A DNA stretch of 64,000 nt from assembly GCF_000471905.2 (NCBI RefSeq), contig NW_006500357.1, positions 862,862 through 926,861 of the forward strand. The letters run 5' to 3'. The stretch's first letter is position 1. Each line of letters begins with the position of its first letter. Below are positions 47,111-59,743 of the stretch, one piece after another. Under the pieces are notes generated by a model that saw nothing but the letters and a program-made list of their open reading frames with translations, ran no database searches and was not told the DNA's origin. The stretch comes from Amborella trichopoda (lineage: Eukaryota; Streptophyta; Magnoliopsida; Amborellales; Amborellaceae). The position numbers and the translations under genes were made by a program.

Positions 47111-48600
47111 TTAGATCAGAGAATCTAGGTGAATGTTTAATTAGAGTTTTCAATTAGGAAAACAGATTTGGAGCTTTGAGATTTTGTGGGGCTCTTTCTG
47201 GTTTGCTTTAGGAGCAAGTGAACTATCAAAGCTTACATCTTTGATCCAGCATTGATTTGAGTTGGAAGAGTTGAAGAAGAGTAAGAATATGTTGGATTTT
47301 TTTTCTCTCTGTCTTGGTTTAATTTGATCATTCACATAAACCATTATAACTTTTATATCATGCACTGTGGTTTGAAATTTCAGTTATAAAAGATTGAAGG
47401 GGCCTGCTAGGAAACTCTCTGGAGAATATTTATTGTATTTTGCATTACACAAATCATTAGACATGCATTATAATGATGGGCAGGTTGGTACTTACTAGTC
47501 ATAATATGGGTCATTAGTTATCAGTGATTAAAACCTCACCAGTCTAACTAGGGAATCACCTGAGTTGGATTTGATCAGGATCCTGGCAATTTGAAAAGCA
47601 TGAAAATCAGGTGTCTCACAATCTTAGGATCCCATGTTATTTTCGGCAAAAATTGGACAACTCTGTGATGGATCTAGACTTGCGAGCATGGCAAGTTGGA
47701 GCCTGAATACAACTTTCTAAACACTGGTCTATGTAAGTTGGGAAAATTCGGTTAAGGAGAATGAAGTTCACACCCAAGTGACCATGGGAGCATCCGGGCA
47801 ATTTCATTGTTAGAAATTTGAGGTTCAAATTACCAGTTATACACTTCTTTTGTTTTGACACTTGCGGTTTCTAATTCCAGAATTTGGGAAGCCAGAAAAA
47901 ATAAAAACTGCAAAAAGGAAGAATGTGATTTCAGAGATCAGCATTCCAGTCTAACATGTCTTAATTTGGGAGCAATGCAAACAACAATTTCCGTATTTGG
48001 ATGTGATTCAGTTCTTCAAACATTACCTTTATCATGTAAATGTATGCGTTTTAATGCGTATCAACATGTGTATGCATACACATGCCTACATGTCTGTACA
48101 TTTATATCTGCGGGCATATGAGTGTATTCCTTATAACCAAATTGATTGAGCTTTTCTTCCAAAACATCTTGACACTTGGTAGGCCTGCTTATCAGCAAGT
48201 TGACTCAACCGAGTCCAGGTATGGGTCGGATCCAGGTCCACTTGATCTAAACCTGACAGGAACCAGCTACGGCCTCCCTAGTTAGATCAGGGTTGACCTA
48301 ATCCAACCCGACCAGCGATATGGTACGTATAACATCTTGTAGCAATACAATGGATATAATATAATTGGATGCAACCCAACCTGATCTCTCTCTCTCTCTC
48401 TCTCTCTCGTATGGTTATGGTGCGCCGATGCTCACTGAACCATATAGGCCAGACCCAGAAATCAGCAAAAGAGAAGAGCAGGGTGTACGAGGGGATGACT
48501 CTCTCTCTCTCTCAGAGAGGTGAAAGAACAATATCAGCTCAAGGGCCACAAAGGCTAGTGTGAAGCCAATAATGATCACATCCTTGCCTCTTCTCTTGAG
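47110..48600. other. Noncoding stretch with a (CT)n microsatellite
   Basis: No supported gene. A CT dinucleotide run lies at about 48386-48411 and a shorter one at about 48498-48515. Around 48180-48330 there are repeated GACCCGA/CCAACCC-like motifs of the kind found in decayed plant repeats. Confidence 0.5.
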
Positions 48601-48615
48601 GAAGTCAACTAGATA

Positions 48616-50501
48616 TCAATACAAGATTGTTCTTGCAGCGTTGATGCCAAACTCAATGAGCTCCATCTTCATCCTATATCGCTTAATGGTGTCGAGAACC
48701 TACAATACAAAAAGTAGATTAAACACAAAGTAAGGGGTGATGAAACCTTTTATGAGTTTTAATCAATCTGAGATGCTACATTCACAGCTAAGGTATTTCA
48801 AACACTCTTGTTATTGGCTTAAAACGAAACAACAGAAGGAAAAATAAAAAATGGATAGTGTGCGTTTGTTTGGGAGGTCGTTGGAAAGACACTATAGGTA
48901 TCAAAAGAGTTCTAGTCACAGTTCATTATAGTAGGAAGAGAAAGTGGTAAGAATATTCTCATGGAGAAGGCTAGGATCGAAGTTTGGAATCCTAGAACAA
49001 GAAAGAATAAATCAAAGAGATACAGGCTGGAAAAACTATCAAGCGGAGGACAAAACTTTTGAGTTTCTGACAAGACTGTAGCAGGCGAGGAGCTCCAAAG
49101 TTTCAAAAGCGCAAGTCCACTCCCCTTTCGTTGCTCTGTCCCTCCACTCTTAACTGCAGATGCCATTGCTTCGTCAAAATGGCTTGTTGCGGAAGAAAAC
49201 CAGTGTAGTCCATCAAACAACTCGCTTTGCCCCTTAAGATGTAATCATTTTCAAATTAAATCTCCGAAACATAGTGAGATAAGATCTGTCAGTTTTATGA
49301 GAAATGCATGGCAAAACAGTAAGCATGGAATCCAAGTCTATCATGGAAAGAACCTTGAGAATGTAAGCAATCCCAAGCATGAAGCCATCATCTGATGGTG
49401 TTTGGTTTGCGGCATCACGCCTCCTCCGCAATACTTTGTCTTTGTAATGGATTTTACAATCTACTACATTGATTGTTAAAGCTGGAAGTATGAGGAAAAA
49501 TTGCTTCAAATGTGCCTTTTCACTGCCTGGGGGGCCCTGCAAATAATAAATTGGTACAAAAAGGAAGTTATTTTTGTCACTTCGATAATTCAACAAAGCA
49601 TTAGGGAATACTACTTAAGAGGAGATAATTAGAAGCAAAGATTGATCTAAAGGACAATATTTTTCTATAATGTTGACATTTATAAGCATAATGGTTCAAG
49701 GCATTTGTCCATTACAAGCATGCATTGTTTCTGAAAACTTTCTCAATGCCATAAGCAGCAGTTTAAAACTCACATACAATGGCTTTGTAGATTTCTCTAA
49801 AGACCATTTCAAGTTACAACACAGTGGTTGTTACAGAAATTAAATGCAAGGGTATTTGAAACTTCGAATCACTAGATGCATCCGAAACAAGCGGGGAAAC
49901 TCCAAATGTTCTAAACCTCTCCAAAATGGTATCCATTCATTGAAGGTTGGTAAGTATAACAAACTCTTAGGAACAAGTGCTCCATTGAACTAAAATGAAA
50001 GAGTTGAGGTGAAAGGTAATCCGAATTCACCAACCTTAAAAAGTGCATTGTCAAGGATTGAGAGATAATTCGCATGATCCGACAAACTGTACTTATGATC
50101 CAGCATTGTGCACATATCTCTACTTGCTCTTCACATTTTGTCAGTAAAACCTAAGTGCTGAGGATTTCCCGTGAGGCTCACTAAATATTTGGGGCTTTGT
50201 ATAAACCTGAGATTTGTGAAGATTAAAAGCTCCAATAAAAAAATGTGAACCCAAAATAACAAGTAATCAATGCATCTTCATGAAATGTGTCGAGTACATA
50301 CTGAGAAATAGTATGGGCATGACGAAGACTTCCTATTTGGAGAATTATCGCGGACCCAAGTACATTACCAATCTCAGTGACAAGAGAACAAACGTGTTCC
50401 AAATGCTCAATTCTTCAACCTCCACATCCTTTTTTTACAGTGGCTTCGTTCAACTCTTCTGCCCGAGAAAAGGCGTATTTGTTTAGATATCCTTTGTCAT
50501 T
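48616..50501 (-). pseudogene. WASHC4: WASH complex subunit 4 (SWIP)-like, C-terminal exons with one stop
   Basis: Minus-strand exons with good borders. 50501-50302 encodes YLNKYAFSRAEELNEA and LEHVCSLVTEIGNVLG; 50119-50035 encodes DMCTMLDHKYSLSDHANYL; 49536-49354 encodes SEKAHLKQFFLILPALTI and DDGFMLGIAYILK; an exon from 49232 encodes LFDGLHWFSSATSHFDEA and KGSGLALLKLW; 48699-48616 encodes VLDTIKRYRMKMELIEFGIN and ends with a stop. Phases agree (0/2, 2/0, 0/0); the donor of the fourth exon is unresolved. WASHC4 is a scaffold of the endosomal actin-nucleating WASH complex in other eukaryotes. The first exon has an in-frame TGA at 50417-50415, and no upstream N-terminal exons were recognised, so this is either a decayed fragment or a gene with a local error. 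The name comes from motif recognition. Confidence 0.68.
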
Positions 50502-50717
50502 CTGCAGGTAAAAATTGAGTTATTAAACAATATGCCTGCGATGAAGAAAACACCTTCACAAACATATAAAAAAAAACTGAGCCCCAATTAAAAGGTCACA
50601 GCTTCCATTCTCACTAATCTTTAAAAAACATGATTCTATCCAAAATGGTTAGGGGCTGTTCAAGCTTTTGTATTTATTTATCCTCCTTGTTTCTACGATA
50701 TTCGGTATTACATTTGG

Positions 50718-50835
50718 GTGCAGTTATCGTACGGATGCATCCGTAGCTATAGAGGTAAGGTGCACATTCAAATTTTATCATGGTATATAATTTTGATGTA
50801 AAATGTACTTAGGATTATCTCTAAATCTATTTTTA
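50718..50835. mobile_element. MITE fragment, same family as 34561-34920
   Basis: GATGCATCCGTAGCTATAGA, AAGGTGCACA and ATATAATTTTGATGTAAAAT match 34561-34680 with few changes, then the similarity stops. Only one end of the element is present. Confidence 0.75.
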
Positions 50836-53286
50836 TATCTAATTGAAGAGATGTAAAGTTGGACCCTTTGAAGAGATGACACTTACATGCACATTCCACA
50901 CATGCACACATAGTCCCCCTCTCATAGCATTGAGGCCTAGAAGAGGTTAGTTTTAAATGCATGTGCATGCACACACACCATAGTCGCTATTATGTACTTT
51001 TACAGAGAGAGTCGCCATGGACTAAATTTTCATAGACACACACACACAAAGCAGTCAGATACACATGCAGACATGCAAACACACAAAGGTTCAACCACTG
51101 AGTTGAGAGAGAGAGAGAGAGCGCAACTAAATATACTTGTACAGACATACAAGGCCCAATCACTGAGTTATGATTCCTTGTTCTTGGGATTTGTCATTGA
51201 GAATTTAATTAATCATTTGAGATTGGTAGTTGTTGGAGTTGATTATTACTTGATCTTGTCATCAACAGGATGGTTTTCTCTATTCTAGATGATGATTAAT
51301 AAGTGTTGATTACCACTTCCATGACATTCTCCTTTGTAAGTAATGCCCTTACCTATATATATCATATGCATGGCATGCAGTAGTGTAACATGGTTATATT
51401 ATATTATAAGACTGTTTGCCTTTGGCACAAGAAAGTTACAAGCATCCCTCGCTGTCAGATGCGAAACAGGGCCACACAAAGTTTGAGAAAATATATTTTA
51501 CACAATTCCACACCAAATAGCTATAGGGGTGATTGCGGCCTCTTATACCAAAGGTAAAGAGTCTTATAAAATACGATGCCATAATGTGTAAGAACCATTT
51601 TTCTATTATTAAAATATTGTTTGTTTATTGTGTGGTTGTAGGTGTGCTTGTCACCACCAGGAAGTTGCTTCAGTATTTATATTTGGCTCCAAAATTGGTT
51701 GCCGAGATTGCTTGGGAATCTTGGCCACCTTTGTATAACTTATATGATGCTCCCTTAACTTATTAATCCTATGTATGGTTGTCTGTTATATGATGACTCG
51801 TTCTTTCTGAAAGAGGGTAATGGAAAGGAAGCGTGCATTAGAGATGGTGTCATAGTTTCTGTGTATTCTTATCAAGAGATTAGAATCTCAGTAGTTTGGA
51901 TTGGGTCATTCTTTCTCTCTCTTTCTCAATTGCTTGGATGTTTTTGAAATACTCAGTCTGTCATTGTGTCGATTTGTGGCTAGCTCCAGTTGTTGCTTGG
52001 TTTTGCCTTCCCTTTCCATCTCTAGTTCCTTGAGTTTTCCATTCCCCTCCCATTCTGGTATTCCCCACAGGTTCTTACTTGCTTGAGTTTCTCCTTCCCC
52101 CTCCAATTCTGGCTAAGCCCCCTGTAGTTTCTTGAGCTTTCCCATCCTCTCCCATCCTTTGAGCAGAGGGGTTAATCTGGTCATTCTCTCTATGTAGAAA
52201 CTCAAGAAATCTCTGAGCTCGCAAGGAAAAACAAGCATCTGGCAGAATCTTGTAATGCATATGAACTCTCTCAATCATCAAAACCAGCTTTCAAAATGCA
52301 GGAAATCGAGTGCTGACTCAGGTACCTAACTATCAGAGTTGCCTTGCCAATTCCATAAGGTGAGAAAACAAAGGAAGGTCGGGAAGTATCGTACAAATTA
52401 TATCCATTTTCTCTCCTCAAATACTATCAACTGATTTTTTTGCTTGAAAATGGATATGAAACTTTTTTATGATTGTGAAGAATGTAAAATTGCAAAGTCA
52501 GTTGAACATGGCAAAATAAAAGGTCAAAAAAGCTTGAATGAAGTACGTTAGTTTGAAAAGCCAATTGATCGCAAATGTGAATTCAAGCCCATTAACTACT
52601 TTGCGCCATTTCCAAACTAGACTTTTGAGACTAAAGATCGGTTGAAGTTTTGGTGAAATAGTTAAGTACTTCCTTTGAAATGAATGGCTTTTCATTTTCT
52701 CGAAAGAATGGTCAAAATCTCGATGATTATGAAAGCAAAAAAAAAAAAGAAGAAAAAGAAGCAAAAAACGGTGGTTTTGGACGGTTCCCGGAGAATTGGT
52801 CAGGGCATTTGGTAACTAGAACTTGTAGTCAAAAATGAAAATTTCTAATTTTGAAATCTAGAATCAAGAGATTTCAGTTTCTTAAATAATGTATTTATAT
52901 GTGGAATTTTGAGGATTCTACAAAATTGTGCGCGATTTGCATGGGATATTGTAAACTGGAATTTTTAACTGTTCATTGATATTTTTGTTAATGATATGGT
53001 GGTGGTTCTAAATGAATGAGGATTTGAAATGTAGGTCTAACAAAATAGACAATCTAGACCACATAAAGAGAAAGAACCTTTGAGATGATATACTAGTATT
53101 GAGTCTTTTTTTTTTTTTTTTTTTTCTGTATTTTAAATTGAACAAAATTTTTGGGAGTTTATATTTCTTCCCATTATACACGTAAAAATTTTAGAAGAAT
53201 AATTTGAAAAAAAATATATCAAAATATACACAGATCTGATGGGGAGGGGACATGTATATGTATTTCAATTTTTATTTGTTTTATAT
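50836..53286. other. Mostly noncoding; microsatellites and one exon-like segment
   Basis: (CA)n-rich sequence lies at about 50960-51085 and (GA)n at 51103-51120. A poly-T run is at 53107-53125. A plus-strand segment at about 52198-52309, preceded by CTATGTAG, encodes a coiled-coil-like TQEISELARKNKHLAESC and could be an orphan exon. No partner exons were recognised, so it is not called as a gene. Confidence 0.4.
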
Positions 53287-53652
53287 ATAAGGTTGCAATT
53301 TTAAAATGTCGACTCACTTATGCACCTAAAAAATCTATCGGAAATGTTATTTTAATGTTAAAAAAGCCCTCTAATCTATCACCTCGGCATCTAGATTTAT
53401 GAATATGATTTTTTTTTTTTTTGAGTCTCGAAAATAGTGCATCTTGCAACACATTATCTAGACCGTTCATTTTCAAGTTTTTCATATATTTATAGATCTA
53501 CTTGATTTTTACCATTTTTGAAATTTAAAATTTTGTAATTAGGTATGAAAATAGATTTTAAGATAATACTAATAATTTTTTACAAAAAAGTAGATGTTAT
53601 AATAAAATTTTAAGGTGCACCTTAATTGGATTGTTTAAGGTTGCAACCTTAT
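53287..53652. mobile_element. MITE with ATAAGGTTGCAA termini
   Basis: The left end ATAAGGTTGCAA (53287) is mirrored by TTGCAACCTTAT at 53641-53652. Internal AAGGTGCACCTTAA and ATCTAGACCGTTCATTTTCA link it, inverted, to the 34561 and 50718 copies. It lacks coding capacity. Confidence 0.7.
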
Positions 53653-54022
53653 AGAAACTGCACTCATATATGATTGAGCTAAAATTTTGGACATCGGTGC
53701 CTCTCAACTTAGCACTAACAAAAAAAGTTAAAAAATAATTTAAAATGAATATTGTACGTCTTAAATTTCCACAATATAGTTTACTTACTGGGCTATAATT
53801 TTATGCAACAATTGTATCATAGTACAATGCAAGAAGATAGAGAAATGAGCTTGTAAAAAATTGGTCCCACATCAAGCAGATGTAGGAGCAATTGGGCAGA
53901 TATACGAACTGAGCTTATGCTATCTCTTACGCGTGACAAGAACGTTAAGGACCACGTTGAAAGTTTGAATGGGTAACGTGTGGTCGTTTCATGCCCATAT
54001 GTGGTGGGCTCCTTTAACAAAA

Positions 54023-54166
54023 AAATTTCAAACAACTCTACAAATTTCCTGATTTTCAAAAAGTCAAAGACTTTTTACAAAAAATTTCAAACAACTTTAC
54101 AAATTTCCTGATTTTCAAAAAGTCATTTCAAACAATTTTACAAATTTCCTGATTTTCAAAAAGTCA
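54023..54166. repeat. Three tandem copies of a roughly 46-bp unit
   Basis: The unit AATTTCAAACAACTYTACAA plus ATTTCCTGATTTTCAAAAAG occurs at about 54023, 54082 and 54125. Spacing varies because of a small insert between copies one and two. Confidence 0.85.
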
Positions 54167-54712
54167 ATCAAAATCTAACATGTCCTTTGTGGGACATCAG
54201 GATAGGCTGGACGATACCCTGTCACGTGATAGGCTAGACGATACCCAATTCGGATCGCCCGATTTCGGATTGGGTCACCCATTTTTTAAACAAACGGCGA
54301 ATTAATTTGATGGTGAATTGTCCATTAGGGACAATGTTCAAAATGTCTACAAATTTGATGGTGAATTGTCCATTAGAGACAATGTTCAAGAGGTTTATTG
54401 ATGCTTTCATGCTTTAGACAAGTCACATGATACATAAGTCTTTTTTAATGTGGTTGACCAGTATATATAGGAGAGAAGGAGGATAAAGTGGTCTAAGTTA
54501 TATGACTGATATATATTCAGCTAAATTATGATGACCTCCAGGTTATTGACAGAAAAGAGGCCACATATTTTCTGGTCCCTTTGTACAGCACATTGTATAG
54601 ACCTCATGCTTGAGGCTATTGATAAGAGGAAGACATTCATGACAACCATTCAAAAAGCAAAGAAAGACAATTTATTTGTACAATCACACTCAGGTGTATA
54701 TTTTAATATGGG

Positions 54713-55199
54713 CAAGCTTTCTATGCTTCCCTTACAATATAAAACTTATATACTTCCCCTTATCCAACCGTCCATTCTAAACGGGACTAAGATTGCCCCA
54801 ATCACAATTTCACATCTATACTATTTTTATTTTTAATTTTTTTCTCTAAACTATTTTGACACCAAATTTTGTACGTCCAATCCTCTATTAAACTCGCACT
54901 AGAGAAAAATATAAAAAAAATATTTCCAATAAATTAAAATGATCAAAATACCCCTGAAAGTTTCAATGGGTATTTTAGTCATTATATTTTATCAAAAAAT
55001 TATTTTTAATATTTTTTATAGGTGCACCCCAATGAGAATATTTCATATTCATACAAATGTATAAAAAAACTAAAAATAAAATACTTTGAGACATCGGATC
55101 TAAGATCAACGATGAGTGGCTTTCTTGATCAAAATTGGACGACTGGATGGTAAGGGAAGCATAGTTCTTCTATGATGTAGGGGAAGTATAGAAACCTTT
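54713..55199. mobile_element. MITE inside the hAT relic
   Basis: The left terminus AAGCTTTCTATGCTTCCCTT mirrors the right-end AGGGGAAGTATAGAAACCTT with a few mismatches. It lies between coding blocks (HSGVYFNM and MRKFTKYRD) of the hAT gene, probably within an intron (CAG|GTGTAT donor-like, TCCTAG acceptor-like). Internal sequence at about 54968-55080 is related to 35795-35960. Confidence 0.7.
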
Positions 55200-56036
55200 C
55201 CTTTTTACTATTATATCATGTTTAGTATTAATGTATTATGCTTCTTTAATTATTTTGAGTATTTTTAATGTGTTGAGTTATTGAAGGTAATTTAATTAAC
55301 TTAGGGAATTCTATGTTGGTTAAGTCCTAGCCATGATGAGGAAATTCACTAAGTACAGAGACTTAGTGAGGTCTGGGGTGACTAGATTTGCCACCTCATA
55401 CCTGTCCCTGCAATCTTTATTTGAACAGAAGGAAAAATTGAGGTCCACGTTTGTGTTTGACGATTGTACCAAGTCCAAGTGGTCCAAGAAAGCAAATGGA
55501 AATGTTGTTATGGACATTATCATGGACTCAAGATTTTGGAACAAGGTCTAGTATGCCTTCTTTGGTAACGGTTCTCAAGATGATTGATCCTGAGAAGAAA
55601 CCTGCTATGGGGCATATTTATAAAGCCATGAGGATGCAAAAGAAGAAAACAAGAGATTTTTGGGGAGATGAAAAGAAGTATGAGGAGCTTTTGAAGATTA
55701 TTAAAGACAAGTGGAACTACCAGCTTGAGAGGCCACTACACATAGCAGGATACTACCTTAACCATTCTCACTTTTACAGTGATGCTAAGGTACATAGTAG
55801 ACCTGTTCATGGACACTTGCAACCAGTGCAATGTCAAGCTCAAACCTGATCCTAAAGTGCAGGATAAGACAATGATGGAATTAAATTTGTATAGGCTCAC
55901 TACTGGATCGCTAGGTAAGGAGGTGGCAGTCAGGCAGAGAGGTCCAAGATCCCTCCCTATAAGTTTAGAACTTCCTAAATTTGATTTTATGATTTGAGTA
56001 TTTTATTTCAATTACCCAAATACCTAATTTACTAAA

Positions 56037-56431
56037 GGGTGAGGTTTGTATAGAGCCTACGCTCTAAACAATCAAATTAGAGCCTACCTTCAAATAGTGT
56101 CGAGAAATGTGGTTTCAATATTTAGAAATATTTGTGATAGCCTTAAAATATGTTTTCACATTTATTTATAAAGTTTAAAGCTTCAAAAATAGTGTAGATA
56201 GACATATCTATGAAAACTTGAAGATCTTGAAAATTGACGGTCCAAAAATGCATTACAAAATATACTATTTCCAAAACTTGCAATCCATTTTTTTTCTCAT
56301 GTTCATGCATCTTTATGTTGAGATGATCAACTTGAAGATATTTGGGCATCAAACCAACTTCTTTTGGTGAAATTTTTGAGGTAGGCTCAAATTTGATTGT
56401 TTAGAGCCTTGGCTCTATATAAACTTTTTCT
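56037..56431. mobile_element. Mutator-type MITE with 9-bp target duplication
   Basis: About 42-bp TIRs: TATAGAGCCTACGCTCTAAA and CAATCAAATT at the left, their diverged inverse at the right. It is flanked by a perfect 9-bp direct repeat TTTACTAAA at 56028-56036 and 56432-56440; nine bases is the usual duplication size of Mutator-like elements. It interrupts the C-terminal coding region of the hAT relic, so it is younger than that element. Confidence 0.85.
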
Positions 56432-57620
56432 TTTACTAAATTACTACATTTACAATTTTATATTTACATGAAATAGGTACGTGGTGGATTGGCCATAGTG
56501 GAAACATCCTTCATTTGAGGTAGATGGCTATGAAAGTACTAAATCTGACTTGCAGCTCTTTTGGATGTGAGTGCATCTTCAACACCTTTGAAATGATAAT
56601 ATTACTTATTTAGTTTTTCACTTAATAAGTTAATAGTTACTAATAATAGTTACTTAATAGTTAATTTCATACATACTTAGCAGTTAGTATTTAGTTAGTA
56701 ACTAAGTAAGTTTTTTCGTATTAGATACATACAAAGAAGAGGAACAAACTAGAGCAAAAACGATTGAACGACCTAGTCTTTGTTCAATATAATCAGAAGT
56801 TGCAAGAACGCCATCGACAGTTGGAGCACAATGAAAGGGAGGTCATTGAAGCTTTTGATATTAATGACACATGCGAGGGACTGATCAATGCTAATGATGA
56901 TGAGGTATTCCCTAGAGGGCTTGACCTGAGGCCAAGTTTGCGAGGCTGTTGGGACATCAATGGCCCCTATGCATACCATTTGAGTTCAATCTCAAAGTCA
57001 AAGCCAAAGGAAGGGGAAGGAGAAGGCCCAACAAGGGAAGGTAGTGGTGAAGGAGAGGAAGAGCGTGATGACATCAAAAGAGGATGAGAAAGAAGTAGAT
57101 TCGAAAGAGACGAGGCATGATGCTCAATAGGCTAAGGAGGGTGATGACTCTTATGATGGCATGGCATCGTCATCATCAGATGCTCCTCATGATCCACTTG
57201 AACGCCCTGCATGGTGATGCTGTTGATGCCATAGAATTGTTTGGTTGATGACTTAATGTATTTTTTTTATTTTTTTTTGTTTTTGCCTTATTGACTTTGT
57301 GCATTTGTTTCTAAACATATGGGATTTCACGTGTTTTAACGTCTTATAATCTCTTTGAGACATGTATCCATAAATCGGTTATGTGTGCAATTGTAATATT
57401 ATATTTTGCATGGCATTTGGGGCTCTAAAATTGCCTTAAAAACTCCCTAAAACTTAAAACCCTACCTAAAAACTCCTTTGTTTTTTGGGTTTAATCCTTT
57501 GTTTTTTGGGTTTGGAGGGGGTACTGTTCAATTTTTGTGAGGATTGTGAGGGTACCTTGGTCCTACTTTCTTGAGCATTGGTCCTCATTGATTCTTCTCA
57601 AATCAACACCTCAATTCACT

Positions 57621-57990
57621 AAACTCAGGAAATAGCAAGAGCATAGAGATGATTAAGAGTATAGAAGGAAAAAAGAATTCGCCTCCAAATTTTATTAAGT
57701 CAAAGTTTTCAAACAAAAAAAAGTCATAAACCAGCCCTCAAACCCTTTAGTAACCAACTATTTCAACAAACCCAAATTAAAAGCTCTTACAAAATTGTAG
57801 CTAAACTGAAGAAATAGCAAGAGCATAAAGATGATTAAGAGTAGAGAAGGAAAAAAGAATTCACCTCCAAATTTTAATAATTCAAAGTTCTCAAACAAAA
57901 AGTCGTAAACCAGCCCTCAAACCCTTTAGTAACCAACTATTTAAGCAAACCCAAAACTTTAAAAACTCGTAAAAAATTGTAGCTAAGATT
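57621..57990. repeat. Tandem duplication, period about 182 bp
   Basis: AAATAGCAAGAGCATARAGA, CAGCCCTCAAACCCTTTAGT and AAAATTGTAGCTAA recur in order from about 57630 and again from 57812. The two copies differ at scattered bases. No coding role seen. Confidence 0.88.
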
Positions 57991-59640
57991 TTGTGAAGCC
58001 CAGCGGTGTTCATTAACAGTCCTCACATAAACATATTGGGAATCCTTAATTTGTTTAGAAAAAGATTTTGTGAACTTCAGCGCAAAAAAAAAGAAACAAG
58101 GAACTCCAAATACAATCATCATGCCGTTCATCATAGCATCATCCACTATGCTTAATTAACATGCATAAAGAGTTCGATGGCAAAAGAGAATACCAAATTT
58201 CAAGAGAACAATAAGAGGATATTAAATGGACATGGAAAGAGTGCCCAAAAGATGTATCCTTTTAACTAAAGAGATATTTACGTAAAGCTGCAATTGCTGC
58301 AGGGACAGTTCCACAAATCCCCATGCAGACGGCAACAGTTTGGAAGTTTGAACCAAATCACAAGCCTGTTCGGCACAAGTGGTCCAATGCAGCATAGGAA
58401 ACGCTTTCAAAACCTCTCTCCAATTCTTCCTAGTTAATGAAGTGCGTAATGGAAATCTGACAAAACATAATGGTGTTTACTCTAGCACAGGGGAGATTCT
58501 CGCCGAAGTTCTTAACAAACCATAGGGGTTAATAATACAGCGAAATGGAGGATCAAATCCAAATTTTCATTAACCTTTTGCACCTAAACTTGGATCTTGC
58601 CTTGCCCAGAGTTTGAAGCCAAGTACTAAACACAAAACAGGAAATGAAGGGAATTCTACAAAAGGAAAATGGGAACCGGAAGTTGCAGAGCAATGAATAC
58701 TCAAGAATATACTCCAAAAATTTGTCAATCTTCACAAGAAAGGCCAAGCTGGCCACAAATTTCTAACTTCCTCAAAGTCTCCACAAAAGGATCTCCGTTC
58801 TATCTTACAAAGACAAAATAAATAAATTAATAATAATGCCTGAGTGAAGTTTGCAGCTACAGCTAGTACCAAAAAGACTCACAATACTTTCAGCACCATC
58901 AGCATAAGGGAGAGGGAAAAAGTAAGAATGAGTCGTGAGAAACTAAATAATTAACCCCCCCTGTCATTTCTTTTAATCAACATGTCAAGTATTAAAATGT
59001 AAACTAGATATGGAAACCAGATGTGTAGAGAGCCAGGAGAATCGACAAAACACTTAAAGCTCTGTTTGGCACACACCAAAGTTAAATTCTTAATGCGATG
59101 GCGGCAGAGTGGCATTGCACTCCATAAAATAGGAGCAAGAAAAGGGTCAGGGGATCTTTCAAAAATTTTGTCAAAGGGGCCTTAGGAGCGACATTTTGAA
59201 TGTTCAATCCCACGCATAAGGTAATGGCAAACATTAACCAATCGACAGGCATATCAGAGCTATTGTATTTTAATGCATAAATACACAAATACAGCCTTAA
59301 CTAAAAATAGTGTAACTACGAACAATTATCTGAAGCCCGTAAATCAAAGACTTTTTTATAATTGTCCAATGAGCTTTTTCTTTTATGATTGTTCGTTGAG
59401 CTTAAGACATTTAAAAATAGAAACCAATATAATAAGCCATTGTACTATCAGTTTTGTACTATTGTTTTATATACAGTACATGCACTAAGTATCACTTATC
59501 TATACATAAATCAGAAGTGATCCGTAAAGTCAGAAGGATCCAAACCAGAAATAATACATCACAATGTGCGATCACCCACGTCCTCTGATAGCCGGGACAG
59601 AAAGGAGTACATTTGAGTCAGAAAGCAATTCAAACCGGCA
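57991..59640. other. Noncoding stretch; nothing supported
   Basis: Small open frames exist on both strands but none shows a domain, a splice pattern or convincing composition. Could be 3' flank or introns of a minus-strand gene. Confidence 0.4.
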
Positions 59641-59677
59641 CTTTATTAATCAAACCTAGTCAAGTACCAGCATGAGC

Positions 59678-59743
59678 TCAGCAATCTTGACGCACAATAG
59701 TTTGACTACCTGCATCAACATATATCTCACATGACACTTCCGC
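59678..59743 (-). CDS. Candidate terminal exon of an unidentified minus-strand gene
   Basis: On the minus strand TTTCTTCAG is followed by a 66-nt open segment encoding AEVSCEIYVDAGSQTIVRQD plus Cys and a TGA. An AATAAA polyadenylation signal lies about 35 nt downstream (59647-59642). Acceptor, balanced composition and poly(A) signal make a last exon plausible. No upstream exon was recognised up to 61800, and I do not recognise the protein. It could be chance. Confidence 0.35.
   Translation of the reverse strand, partial: AEVSCEIYVDAGSQTIVRQDC

Larger units (their letters stand above)
54302..57240 (+). pseudogene. hAT-family transposase pseudogene
   Basis: Relic of an hAT transposase (DUF659 and C-terminal dimerisation region). 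A GTMFKRFIDAF block at about 54380 is preceded by a 39-nt tandem duplication (54303 and 54352). RPHIFWSLCTAHCIDLMLEA is at about 54555; MRKFTKYRDLVRSGVTRFAT at 55336; VLKMIDPEKKPAMGHIYKAM at about 55569; and EKKYEELLKIIKDKWNYQLE, continuing to HIAGYYLNHS, up to about 55770. LKPDPKVQDKTMMEL and LYRLTTGSLG follow at about 55840-55910. After a MITE comes the dimerisation-like VLNLTCSSFGCECIFNTFE (about 56535-56595), then KRNKLEQKRLNDLVFVQYN (56736) and an acidic/basic tail. Frameshifts occur near 55550 and 55780. An intron or insertion at 54710-55335 contains another MITE. Confidence 0.82.

Noticed and set aside
48386-48563. Plus-strand frame through the CT microsatellite at 48369-48563
   Set aside because: Low-complexity Ser/Leu translation of a dinucleotide repeat.
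52198-52309. Coiled-coil-like exon on the plus strand
   Set aside because: Two plus frames look equally plausible and no partner exon was found; mentioned only within the region entry.
53107-53125. Poly-T run as a retrocopy poly(A) tail on the minus strand
   Set aside because: No coding relic or target duplication was seen next to it.
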